A DNA stretch of 32,043 nt, from NCBI GenBank assembly GCA_025450035.1, contig JANWIF010000050.1:1-32043 (forward strand), in the 5' to 3' direction. The first letter of the stretch is position 1. Each line of letters opens with the position of its first letter. This DNA is from Gemmatimonadaceae bacterium. GTDB taxonomy: Bacteria > Gemmatimonadota > Gemmatimonadetes > Gemmatimonadales > Gemmatimonadaceae. The notes beneath the pieces were generated by a model, which was not told where the DNA came from, ran no database searches, and was given only the letters and a program-made list of their open reading frames with translations. A program made the position numbers and the translations under genes. Of the stretch, positions 6,965 through 15,221 are shown piece by piece.

Positions 6965-9508
6965 ATGATCAGGTCGTCGCTCCGTCTCGCCGCGGGCGTC
7001 CTGCTGTTCGGCGCTTGCGCCCCCCACCCTGCGTCGGCGCCGACGCCAGTTAGTCAGCCAGCGGCCATGCGTCAGCCGCCGTCCGCCGCGAACGACACGG
7101 GAGAGGCGGAAGGGCGTCCTCGTCAACCGCGCGCTCCCAGGCCGTACGCCAAGGTCATCACCGCGCGCGCGAAGACGCACGTGGGGATGCTCACGACGCA
7201 CCAGATCGATGACAAGCTCTACTTCGAGATCCCCGCGAAGGAGCTGGATCGGGACATGCTGCTCGTGGGGCGGTTCGCGCGATCGGAGGCGAAGCCGGGC
7301 GACTTTGACGGCTATGGTGGCGACCAGTTCATCGAGAGCACGTTGCGTTGGCAGCGCGACGGCAACCGCGTCATTTTGCGGCGCACCTCGTTCGCCGTCA
7401 CCGCGGATTCGACGCTACCTGTGTACCAGGCCGTGAGGGAATCCAACAATCCGGCGGTCGTCGCGATCTTCCCGGTGGAGGCATACGGGCCGGACAGTGC
7501 GGCGGTTGTCGACGTGACATCGCTCTATACGACCAACGTGCCCGAGTTCCAATCGTCGCGCGGCAAGATCGATGAGAAGCGCTCGTTCATCGAGAGGGCG
7601 GTGGCGTTCCCTGAGAACGTGGAGGTTGAAGCGACGCAGACGGCGGTGCCCGTTCCGGAGCCGGCGGGTGCGGGCGAGCCACGCGCGCCTCAATCGGCGC
7701 AACGCGGACCGGAGCCCGTGCAGAGCGTGCTCGCGCACTGGAGCCTGGTGCGCCTTCCGGACGATCCGATGATGCCCCGCTACTTCGACGAGCGCGTCGG
7801 GTACTTCACGTCGCAGCAGGTCGACTTCGGGACGAGCGAGCAGCGGTCGGTCGTGCGGCGCTACATCACGCGCTGGCGGCTCGTCAAGAAGGATCCGGGC
7901 GCCGCGTTATCGGAACCGGTGCATCCCATCGTGTACTACGTCGACCCCGCCACGCCAACGCGTTGGGCACCGTACGTGAAGGCCGGTATCGAGGAGTGGC
8001 AGAAGGCGTTCGAGGCGGCGGGATTCGAGCACGCGATCGTGGCTCGCGATCCGCCGTCTGCAGCAGAGGATCCGACATGGTCGATGGAAGACATCCGCCA
8101 CACGGTGGTGCGATGGCTGCCGTCCACGGTGGAGAATTCGCAGGGGCCGCACGTGAGCGATCCGCGAACCGGGGAGATCCTCAACGGCTCCGTCCGCATC
8201 TTTCACAACGTGTTGAACCTGCAGCGCGACTGGTACTTCACGCAGGTTGCGCCGCTCGATCCGCGCGCGCAGAGTCTTCCGCTTCCCGACTCGCTCATGG
8301 GCCGGCTGCTGCAGTTCGTGGTGGCGCACGAGGTGGGTCATACGTTAGGCTTCGAGCACAACATGAAGGCCAGCGCCGAGTATCCGGCCGACAGCGTGCA
8401 TAGCGCCACGTGGGTGCATCGCATGGGGCACGCGCCGTCGATCATGGACTACGCGCGGTTCAACTACGTTGCCCAACCCGAAGACCACATCGCGCTCGAG
8501 GATCTCGTGCCGAAGGTCGGGCCGTACGATGTCTTCGCGACGATGTGGGGCTACAAGCCGATTCCCGACGCCCACTCGCCCGAGGCCGAGCGCCCAACGT
8601 TAGACCAATGGGCGCGCATGCAGGACAGCATACCGTGGTACCGCTTCTCGACCTCCAACTCGAACGGTGCCGATCCGGGGGAAGAAACCGAAGCCGTGGG
8701 CGATCAGGACGCCGTCAAGTCGACGGGGTTCGGGCTTCGCAACATCGAGCGCATCGTGCCGATGCTCATGCCGGCCACGATCCATCCCACCGAGGACAAC
8801 GCCGACCTCACCGAGTTGTACACGCGGCTCATTGGCCAGTGGCGGACCGAGTTGGGCCACGTGGCCAACGTGGTAGGCGGGGTCGAGTCGCAGGATCGGT
8901 ATGGAAGCCAGCCAGGCCCGCGCTTCACCCCGATCGCGCCCGCGCGCCAACGCGCGGCGGTCGCGTTCCTGAATGCGCACGCGTTCACCACGCCGACCTT
9001 CTTCCTCGACCGGGCCATCCTGGATCGCATCGAACCCAGCGGTGCGCTCACGCGCATCGGCGACGCACAAAAAGTCCTGCTTACGCGGTTGTTTGACAAC
9101 AGCCGTTTTTCGCGGTTGATCGAATTCGAGGCGCTGGCGGCCAAACCCTCTGATGCGTACCCGCTCGGCGCGATGCTCAGCGATGTGCGGCATGGCATCT
9201 GGAGCGAACTTGACGCACCGCGCGTCGACATCGATGCGTTCCGCCAGAACATCCAGTATGCCTACCTCGATCTGTGCGCCGGCAAGATCAATCCGCCGCC
9301 GGAGTCGCCGCGTCAGGCCAACGTCCCGCCGCAGTTCGCCTACCTGTTCGCGCCCGTGCCCGATGAGGCTCGCGCGCTGCTGCGCATGGAACTCATGGAT
9401 CTGGATGCCCAACTCCGCGCGGCGCTGCCGCGCGCCGCGAACCGCGACACCCGCGCCCACATCGTGGAGGCCAGGCACCGAATCGACCGGATTCTGAACC
9501 CGAAATAA
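6965..9508 (+). CDS. Lipoprotein zinc metalloprotease (DUF5117/DUF5118 type)
   Basis: An 847-residue secreted metalloprotease, anchored as a lipoprotein (hydrophobic residues 8-16, Cys18). After a Pro/Ala-rich linker comes a DUF5118/DUF5117-like region (about 60-330; FEIPAKELDRDMLLVGRF is characteristic). The metzincin-like catalytic domain has the full zinc motif HEVGHTLGFEH (His455, Glu456, His459, His465) and a downstream SIMDYA that serves as the Met-turn. A helical C-terminal domain follows. The family is common in Gemmatimonadota, Bacteroidota and Acidobacteriota and is thought to degrade peptides at the cell surface. It stands alone: the exporter ends 111 bases upstream and the downstream gene is convergent. 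All catalytic residues are present, so it should be active. Confidence 0.9.
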   Translation: MIRSSLRLAAGVLLFGACAPHPASAPTPVSQPAAMRQPPSAANDTGEAEGRPRQPRAPRPYAKVITARAKTHVGMLTTHQIDDKLYFEIPAKELDRDMLLVGRFARSEAKPGDFDGYGGDQFIESTLRWQRDGNRVILRRTSFAVTADSTLPVYQAVRESNNPAVVAIFPVEAYGPDSAAVVDVTSLYTTNVPEFQSSRGKIDEKRSFIERAVAFPENVEVEATQTAVPVPEPAGAGEPRAPQSAQRGPEPVQSVLAHWSLVRLPDDPMMPRYFDERVGYFTSQQVDFGTSEQRSVVRRYITRWRLVKKDPGAALSEPVHPIVYYVDPATPTRWAPYVKAGIEEWQKAFEAAGFEHAIVARDPPSAAEDPTWSMEDIRHTVVRWLPSTVENSQGPHVSDPRTGEILNGSVRIFHNVLNLQRDWYFTQVAPLDPRAQSLPLPDSLMGRLLQFVVAHEVGHTLGFEHNMKASAEYPADSVHSATWVHRMGHAPSIMDYARFNYVAQPEDHIALEDLVPKVGPYDVFATMWGYKPIPDAHSPEAERPTLDQWARMQDSIPWYRFSTSNSNGADPGEETEAVGDQDAVKSTGFGLRNIERIVPMLMPATIHPTEDNADLTELYTRLIGQWRTELGHVANVVGGVESQDRYGSQPGPRFTPIAPARQRAAVAFLNAHAFTTPTFFLDRAILDRIEPSGALTRIGDAQKVLLTRLFDNSRFSRLIEFEALAAKPSDAYPLGAMLSDVRHGIWSELDAPRVDIDAFRQNIQYAYLDLCAGKINPPPESPRQANVPPQFAYLFAPVPDEARALLRMELMDLDAQLRAALPRAANRDTRAHIVEARHRIDRILNPK

Positions 9509-9545
9509 CGGCCGCCCGCCTCGCGGCGTCGGGGTATCAGATGCC

Positions 9546-9860
9546 TCAGGTGTCCCGCTTCCCTCGGAGAATGCGACCGATCACGTAGCCCACGCCTAAC
9601 GCAACCAGCAGCGCGCGGCCCGGCTTCTTGCGGATCTGGTTTTCGATTTCCGAACGAACATGCGCGACATGCGGCGGGTGCAGCCATCGTCCGCCGGTCG
9701 CGTCGGCCGGCGTCAACGCACTGCGAGCATCGGTTGCCGCGCCTGCTGGAGTCGCCGCATCGCGCTGCGCTGCCTCCAACGGCGCGGACGGGGCGGGGGG
9801 GGTGCCGTCTGCGTGTTGTGCATTGGCGCCATTGTTGATCTCGCTCGACTCGGGCGCCAT
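9546..9860 (-). CDS. Membrane-anchored DUF883-like small protein
   Basis: A 104-residue protein. The ATG at 9860 is preferred over an upstream TTG because GGAG lies eight bases before it. The N-terminal two thirds are Ala/Pro-rich and probably disordered. The C-terminus IRKKPGRALLVALGVGYVIGRILRG is a single membrane segment with a glycine zipper, like the tail of the ElaB/YqjD (DUF883) family, which tether ribosomes or other partners to the membrane in stress or stationary phase. The helical domain of DUF883 is not obvious, so the match is to the tail only. It is the last gene of the six-gene minus-strand run. An 8-G run (9795-9802) codes for prolines on the minus strand. Confidence 0.65.
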   Translation of the reverse strand: MAPESSEINNGANAQHADGTPPAPSAPLEAAQRDAATPAGAATDARSALTPADATGGRWLHPPHVAHVRSEIENQIRKKPGRALLVALGVGYVIGRILRGKRDT

Positions 9861-9926
9861 CGCTCTGCTCCGGTGAATGTGGCCCAAAGCCAAGCGTGCA
9901 CGCTGTGTGCCAGGCGTGCGTCGCCG

Positions 9927-10343
9927 TCAGCAGTGTGCGTCGAAGGCTGTGATGAGGTCGCGCGCGATGGCGTCGGCGCTTCGCCCCTCGATCTGATGGC
10001 GCTCGAGCATGTACACCAGCTTGCCGTCTTTCAGGAGTCCGATCTGCGGCGAGGACGGACGATAGCCCGTGAAGTAGCTGCGCGCCCGGGCCGTGGCATC
10101 CATGTCCTGTCCGGCGAACACCGTTGCCAACGTCTGCGGCCGACGATCGTGCTGCAAGGCAATGGCCACGGCCGGACGTGCATTGCGCGCCGCACACCCG
10201 CAGATCGAATTCACCACCACGAGAGCGGCTCCCGACGCGTCCTTGAGCGTCTCATCCACCTCTTCGGGTGTGCGCATCTCCTGGACTCCGAGCCGGGTTA
10301 GCTCTTCACGCATTGGCGCGACGAATCGTTCATCGTAGGGCAT
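9927..10343 (-). CDS. Bacilliredoxin (BrxA/BrxB family)
   Basis: A 138-residue thioredoxin-fold protein beginning MPYDERF, the usual start of the YphP/YqiW (DUF1094) family. The active-site motif is CGC (Cys48-Gly49-Cys50) in NSICGCAARNARP, an excellent match, and FTGYRPSSPQIGLLKDG corresponds to the family cis-proline region. In Firmicutes, bacilliredoxins remove bacillithiol from oxidised protein thiols. Gemmatimonadota and Bacteroidota also carry them, where the partner thiol may be bacillithiol. The location, 38 bases after a GroES-like gene, suggests a role in protein repair under oxidative stress. The start codon lacks a strong ribosome site. Confidence 0.9.
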   Translation of the reverse strand: MPYDERFVAPMREELTRLGVQEMRTPEEVDETLKDASGAALVVVNSICGCAARNARPAVAIALQHDRRPQTLATVFAGQDMDATARARSYFTGYRPSSPQIGLLKDGKLVYMLERHQIEGRSADAIARDLITAFDAHC

Positions 10344-10381
10344 AGTCACTGAAGGTAAGAGACGCGCACCGGGCGGGGGCG

Positions 10382-10762
10382 CTATACATCCTCGTCGTCC
10401 GACGTGCCCTCGCGCACCAGCGCCAGGATCGCCGTTTGCGGGACGACCAGGAAGCGATCGCCTTCGAAGGTGATTTCCACGCCCGCCCGCCGGAAGAACA
10501 GCGCATAGTCGCCGACGCGCGCCTGCATTGGCAGAAAGCGCGTTTCGCGGCGAGGTGTCCGCCACGGTTCCTCGCCCATCTCTGCCGGATCGGGCATGGG
10601 CAGTCCCGGGCCTGTCGCAACGATGCGACCACCCTGCACCGCTTGGTTGTCCACGGCCGTAGGAGGCAGGTACAAGCCTACCTTGCTCCGCTCTTCGCCA
10701 TCCTCAATGGCAATGAGGACCCGGTCGCCGACGACAATCAACGATTTTGCGTTACGGTGCAT
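10382..10762 (-). CDS. Divergent GroES-like co-chaperonin
   Basis: A 126-residue protein of the Cpn10 fold. The start ATG at 10762 is chosen because the GroES-like sequence begins there; the frame extends to 10849 without similarity. It has VGDRVLI (11-17), an acidic then GLYLPPTA stretch (29-36) at the place of the GroEL-binding mobile loop, GGRIVATGPG (44-53), and a C-terminal GDYALFFRRAGVEITFEG...ILALV half. Unlike standard GroES (about 97 residues) it has an insertion of roughly 25 residues (54-80, Pro/Glu/Arg-rich) and an acidic tail DDEDV. No groEL is adjacent. The hydrophobic tripeptide of the mobile loop is LYL rather than IVL, so binding to GroEL is possible but altered. Confidence 0.8.
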   Translation of the reverse strand: MHRNAKSLIVVGDRVLIAIEDGEERSKVGLYLPPTAVDNQAVQGGRIVATGPGLPMPDPAEMGEEPWRTPRRETRFLPMQARVGDYALFFRRAGVEITFEGDRFLVVPQTAILALVREGTSDDEDV

Positions 10763-10855
10763 GGAGACGATGGCGGGCTGGCGATGGGCGAACGGTGAAC
10801 GACCGGGAGCACGCTTCCGCAAAGTAATCGAGCGCTGTTCCGGGCGCACGCGCGG

Positions 10856-11365
10856 TCATCCCTGCGCCGCGGGATCGGCGCGTCGCGCTCGACCGATGAG
10901 CACCTTTCGCACGAGCTGCACCACGAACGCCAGCACCGCGGCAAAGATCACAATCGCGATCGTGCGCTGGATCAACGTGGAGACGGCCATCGGCAGCCAG
11001 TTCGACCAGCTCGCGTGCATTGTGCCCAGGCGTTCGACGCCCAACGCGATCAGCACTGCGCTCACGAGCGCTTCGCTCACACTCTCCAGAACAGCGAAGA
11101 GGGGCGCGCGCCAGAGCCACTGTCGAACGGGGTGGTTACCCAGATACGACGCGCTAAGGCTCAACAACAACACGAACCCAAGCGCAAACAACGGCAAAAC
11201 GGCCCAGAAGCTGGGCTGTCGGTTGGAGAACGCGAGCAACCGGCAGAGCCGCACCAGCAAGCCGGTGATGCATGCCATGCCGAGCAGCGACAGCGACACG
11301 CGGCGTGGCAGGCGCAGCTCGTGCACCCGCCATTCGATCGTGTGATGCGGAAAGAACTCGGGCAT
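10856..11365 (-). CDS. Integral membrane protein of unknown function
   Basis: A 169-residue protein with four or so hydrophobic segments (about 22-42, 52-74, 88-110 and 132-158), separated by short basic loops, and a basic C-terminal tail. It begins three bases after the stop of the small membrane protein gene upstream, so they are probably co-translated. I see no recognisable motif. The topology suggests a small inner-membrane protein, possibly a partner of the upstream kinase, but this rests on position only. Confidence 0.7.
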   Translation of the reverse strand: MPEFFPHHTIEWRVHELRLPRRVSLSLLGMACITGLLVRLCRLLAFSNRQPSFWAVLPLFALGFVLLLSLSASYLGNHPVRQWLWRAPLFAVLESVSEALVSAVLIALGVERLGTMHASWSNWLPMAVSTLIQRTIAIVIFAAVLAFVVQLVRKVLIGRARRADPAAQG

Positions 11366-11368
11366 GAC

Positions 11369-11635
11369 TTAAGATAAGGCGCGCGGTGCCTGCCCGGGAT
11401 AGCACCGGCGCAGCCGTTCGCCCGCCGAGAGGCTCGTGTCGTCGTTCGGCGCATCGCCCTGGCGTTGCTGCAACTCTCGAGTGAAACGCGTCATCTCCTC
11501 GAGGGCCGCTGCCGCACGCACCTTGGCGTCGGCGCGGTCCGCCGCCAGACGGCGCAGCCGGTAGACGAGATACAGGACGCCACTCGACACCATCAACACC
11601 AAGAAGGTGACAAATAACGCGGCGGACGGGCGCAT
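11369..11635 (-). CDS. Small single-helix membrane protein
   Basis: An 88-residue protein: one membrane helix (about residues 5-26), a basic stop-transfer RLRR, then an Ala/Glu/Arg-rich segment (30-60) likely to form a coiled coil, and a polar tail. The start at 11635 has AGGGG upstream. It lies 39 bases after the hybrid kinase and 3 bases before the next membrane protein. The family is not recognised. A role as an accessory subunit of the kinase or of the next protein is conceivable. Confidence 0.65.
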   Translation of the reverse strand: MRPSAALFVTFLVLMVSSGVLYLVYRLRRLAADRADAKVRAAAALEEMTRFTRELQQRQGDAPNDDTSLSAGERLRRCYPGQAPRALS

Positions 11636-11674
11636 GAGCAGGCCCCTGTCGTGACGTGTTCGGTGAGCCGTCGG

Positions 11675-14600
11675 TCAGGTCGCGGGCGACGGCGACTGGC
11701 GCAAGAGTGCGGCCACGGATGCCTCCAATCGCTCCAGATCGAACGGTTTGGCTAACACGGGCTGGCCAGCGGCGTCGAGAAATGCACGGCTGGTAGCACT
11801 CACGAGATCCCCGGTGATGAACAACGTACGCGTAGCCAGCCAGGGATGTTCACGCCGCAGCACCTCGTAGAAGGCCGGACCATCGAGTCCACCCATGCGC
11901 AGATCACACACCACCACGTCGAATCGATCGCGCCGCGCCGCATCCAGCGCAGAGGCGCCATCGGAGACGGTGACCACGCCGAAGCCACGGCTGCGCGCGT
12001 ACGTGCGAATCCCGCGATGCAATGGCAGCTCGTCGTCCACGAACAGCATCCGAATCCCCGAGATGGGGGAGTCTGGCGGAACTGTGGCTCGCGGCGGTTC
12101 GGCTTCGTACGATTCCACGCCGTCCAGTGCCGGCAGTGTCACGCGCAATGTGGTGCCAGCGGGTCCGGTGTGAACAATCGCGATCGTGCCGCCGTGCGCC
12201 GCCACGATACCGTAGCTCACGCTCAGGCCTAACCCGGTCCCCTGGCGTTTCGTCGTGAAGAACGGCTCGAAGACATGCGCCCGCGCTTCGGGCGGCACAC
12301 CGCGTCCGGTGTCGGACACCTCGAGCACCACGCGATCCCCGTCGTGCCGCGTTACGACGCGCAGCGTGCCGGTGCCTAACGACTCCATCGCCTGCAGGGC
12401 GTTCATCACCAGATTGAGGACCACCTGCTGCAGCTGGCGCGCATCGCCTTCCACCAGCGGGAGGTCGGGTGCGAGCTCGTGCTCGGCCACGACGCCGAGC
12501 GACGACAGCTCGTAGCTGCGCAGGCGCAGCGTGCGCTCGATCAACTCGTTGAGCTGGATCGTCGCCGACTCCCCCTCGCTGCGGCGGGCGAAGGTGAGCA
12601 GGTCGCGCAGCACCTGGCTGGCACGCATCGTCTCGGATGAGATGATGTCGACCGCTTCCCGTTGGTCGTTGGTGAGCACAGGATCCCGCTGCAGGAGCTG
12701 CGCGAACGCGCTGATGGTGCAGAGTGGGTTATTCACCTCGTGCGCCACACCGGCGACCAGCTCGCCCACCGCGGCCAGCCGCTCGCTCTCCGCCAAGCGC
12801 GCGCGCATCTCGCGCTCCGTGGTCATGTCGCGCCCCAGCAGGAGCACCATCGGCGGGTCGGTTTCTGGGAGCAGCCGCGCCGCGAGTGCGACGAGCCGCG
12901 TTCCCGCCTCGTGGCGCAGGTGCAGCTCCACGCGCGACGGCTGGCCGGCGAGCACACGCGTGAATTCGGAGAGCCATCGCTCGCGATCCGACTCCGCTAC
13001 GAACTCGTCGAGCGTGCGCCCGACAACCTGGGTCGGGTACAGCCCCAAGATGTCGCGCACCGCATCGTTTGCCTCGCCAATGCGTCCGCTTTCGAACACC
13101 GTGAGCACCGCATCGGGCGCCACGCGGAACAGCGTACGAAAGCGCCATTCGGCTTTGCGCAGCGTTTCCAACAGGCCGGCGTTGGCGAGCGCCACCGACA
13201 ACAGGTCGGCCATCGCTTCCACGTGCGAGACCTCGGACTCGGTGAACCGCCGTGCGTCGCGCGACAGAAGCATGATCGCGCCAATGCATTCGCCGCGGCG
13301 CTGGAGGGGGATCACGACCACCGCACGGGCGCCGTCGCGCACGGGGATGTCGTGCTCCAGCGTGGAACCGGTCGTCGCATCGGCGGTCCACCATGCCTGG
13401 GCGGAGCGAATGACACGCCCCATGGCCGTGCCGGTTACGCTGAAGGCGCGGTCGGCGAGCGGCGCGCCCAACCCGGCGGTGATCGCCACTTCCACCCGGT
13501 CCGCCGTCACCAGCCCAACGGCGCCCCCATCGGCGCGCAGCACGTCCATCGCCGCTTCGATGAACCGGTGCAGCACGCGCTCGGGTGTCATCTCGAGCGC
13601 GATTTGTTGGCCCAGCGCCCACATGCGCTGCATCACCCGATGCGCTTCGGCGAGCTCTGCGGTACGTTCGGTGACGCGCCGCTCGAGCAGCGACGCCGCT
13701 TCCCGGTCCACGATCGCCGCGTGTTCCAGCACCAGCGTCGTGCGGCGGTGTGTCCAGAGCGCGTGCCCTGCGCGCAACGCCAGCAGCGCGCCGAACACGG
13801 CGAGCGCGATCCCCAGGGCGACGCTCTGCCCGCGGCGAAACGCCAGCATGGACATGCTGAGCGTGGCAATCAGGATCGCGACGACGATCGAGAACGTTCG
13901 CACGCGCGCCGCATCGCTTGCGAGGGTCGGCGACTCCACCGAATCTTCGCCGCCTAACGGAGCGCGCGGCTGAGTCAACGTACCGGCCACGCACACCGTG
14001 GCCAGCGACCACAGAAACACCACCGAACGCGGCAGCGGGCCGCCGCCAATCATCACCAGGCGCCCGTACAGCACGTTCGCCAATCCCAGCGCCGCGGCTC
14101 CCGCCGTGAGTCCGCCGGCGAGCCGCGTGCCGAGCGCATCTCCGCGCCACACCAGCAAGAGCACGATGAGGATGAAATTCGCCGCGCCCAACACATTCCA
14201 CGAGAGCGCGAGGAGCCGCATCGCCGGACCCGCGGTGCCCGGCGCAGCGGGGATGGCAGACACCTGCACGATCACGATCGCGGCCGCGGCGATGAGCAGC
14301 AGCGCATCGACCATCGCCTCGAACCGCATCCAGTTGCGGTGCCGGTAGCGGCCGAGTGCCGTGGCGAAACCGGCCATCGCGCTCAGTTGGAACCCAATCC
14401 CCGCGTAGGCCTCGATGTACGGCGGGTACGGCGCGTGCCCTGTCGTGATCTCCGCCAGCGTCCAACTAAGATGGCCGAGCAGGCCGAATGCGCAGGCGAC
14501 AGCAAGCGCGGTGAAGAGCACACGCCGCGTACCCCGCGCCCCTTCCCGCGCCAACCCGAACATCATCATCGACGCCGCAAACTGCGCGACGACGAGCACG

Positions 14601-14728
14601 TCGACCGGCTGGAGGCCGGCGGGCGTGGGATGCGGCTGGAGCCACACGAGAGCGATCGTGGCGATCGCCAGCGCCTCGGCGGCAATGACAGCAATGGGCT
14701 GCGAGGCGAGGGACCGAATCCAGCTCAT
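11675..14728 (-). CDS. Membrane hybrid sensor histidine kinase/response regulator
   Basis: A 1017-residue hybrid kinase. The N-terminal 320 residues hold about nine membrane helices forming a sensor region I do not recognise. Then follow a coiled coil (about 345-375), a GAF domain (about 380-530), a PAS domain (about 535-645), and a HisKA domain with His663 in VAHEVNNPL. Next come a HATPase domain with N box NLVMNALQAM, G1 DTGRGVPP and G2 GTGLGLSVS, and a C-terminal receiver with Asp942 in VVVCDLRM and conserved DD in LFVDDE. The internal receiver indicates a phosphorelay, but no DNA-binding output or Hpt protein is adjacent. It heads the six-gene minus-strand run ending at 9546 and so may share its promoter with chaperone and redox genes. 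Confidence 0.9.
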   Translation of the reverse strand: MSWIRSLASQPIAVIAAEALAIATIALVWLQPHPTPAGLQPVDVLVVAQFAASMMMFGLAREGARGTRRVLFTALAVACAFGLLGHLSWTLAEITTGHAPYPPYIEAYAGIGFQLSAMAGFATALGRYRHRNWMRFEAMVDALLLIAAAAIVIVQVSAIPAAPGTAGPAMRLLALSWNVLGAANFILIVLLLVWRGDALGTRLAGGLTAGAAALGLANVLYGRLVMIGGGPLPRSVVFLWSLATVCVAGTLTQPRAPLGGEDSVESPTLASDAARVRTFSIVVAILIATLSMSMLAFRRGQSVALGIALAVFGALLALRAGHALWTHRRTTLVLEHAAIVDREAASLLERRVTERTAELAEAHRVMQRMWALGQQIALEMTPERVLHRFIEAAMDVLRADGGAVGLVTADRVEVAITAGLGAPLADRAFSVTGTAMGRVIRSAQAWWTADATTGSTLEHDIPVRDGARAVVVIPLQRRGECIGAIMLLSRDARRFTESEVSHVEAMADLLSVALANAGLLETLRKAEWRFRTLFRVAPDAVLTVFESGRIGEANDAVRDILGLYPTQVVGRTLDEFVAESDRERWLSEFTRVLAGQPSRVELHLRHEAGTRLVALAARLLPETDPPMVLLLGRDMTTEREMRARLAESERLAAVGELVAGVAHEVNNPLCTISAFAQLLQRDPVLTNDQREAVDIISSETMRASQVLRDLLTFARRSEGESATIQLNELIERTLRLRSYELSSLGVVAEHELAPDLPLVEGDARQLQQVVLNLVMNALQAMESLGTGTLRVVTRHDGDRVVLEVSDTGRGVPPEARAHVFEPFFTTKRQGTGLGLSVSYGIVAAHGGTIAIVHTGPAGTTLRVTLPALDGVESYEAEPPRATVPPDSPISGIRMLFVDDELPLHRGIRTYARSRGFGVVTVSDGASALDAARRDRFDVVVCDLRMGGLDGPAFYEVLRREHPWLATRTLFITGDLVSATSRAFLDAAGQPVLAKPFDLERLEASVAALLRQSPSPAT

Positions 14729-14962
14729 GCCCTGCGGGGTATCAAGAGATGGCGCGTGAATGGAATCCGAGATCGCGCGGTGGGCGCGCAGTCGGACGGC
14801 GGGCGGCCGGCGGCAGGCGCGCGCCGTTTGAATGAAAGACGCCCGAACAGCCGTTTCGTTGCGAGTGCCGGGCCCGGGCGTCGCTCACGTGATGTCGCTC
14901 GGCGATACACTTTCGGAAGCAGCGCTTCGCGGCGGCAGCAGTATAGCGGGAGGAGCGTCATC

Positions 14963-15193
14963 ATGTCCAAGCCGTGGCGCGACCACGACTGGCAAGACGA
15001 GGACACGCCCAACGACCAACAATGGTCGGCGGAGCTGTCGTTCGGGGATCCCGATGCCTGGCGCTCGACAGACGCCGGCCTCGTCAACGAAACGTGGGGC
15101 GACGACGACACCGCCGCCGTCGACGGTTGGCCAGAATGGGACGCCGGTCCGGAATATCGGATGTGGAAGCGTCTCGCCGACGGTGAGCGTTAG
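14963..15193 (+). CDS. Acidic tryptophan-periodic mini-protein (unknown)
   Basis: A 76-residue protein with a strong ribosome site (AGGAG, seven bases before the ATG at 14963). It has 8 Trp and 20 acidic residues against 7 basic. Tryptophans fall at 5, 10, 21, 33, 45, 56, 59 and 68. From 10 to 68 six of them are spaced 11, 12, 12, 11, 12, forming a degenerate repeat of about 12 residues rich in Asp, Glu, Gly and Pro. There is no signal peptide or membrane helix. The frame is open upstream to 14339 but only as the shadow of the kinase gene. It is divergent from the kinase and convergent with lepB (28-base gap). I do not recognise the family; it looks soluble and perhaps partly disordered. Confidence 0.75.
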   Translation: MSKPWRDHDWQDEDTPNDQQWSAELSFGDPDAWRSTDAGLVNETWGDDDTAAVDGWPEWDAGPEYRMWKRLADGER

Positions 15194-15221
15194 CACCTCA
15201 CTCGTGCTGGCGGTCGGCCTG

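Noticed and set aside
12531..13973. 480-residue open frame on the plus strand opposite the hybrid kinase
   Set aside because: Ser/Arg/Ala-rich shadow frame in GC-rich DNA; the minus-strand kinase has complete domain motifs throughout.
12729..14465. 578-residue minus-strand frame overlapping the kinase
   Set aside because: Out-of-frame shadow rich in Arg and Ala with no motifs.
14339..14962. Upstream extension of the Trp-rich ORF
   Set aside because: Antisense shadow of the kinase plus intergenic DNA; a strong ribosome site marks the start at 14963.
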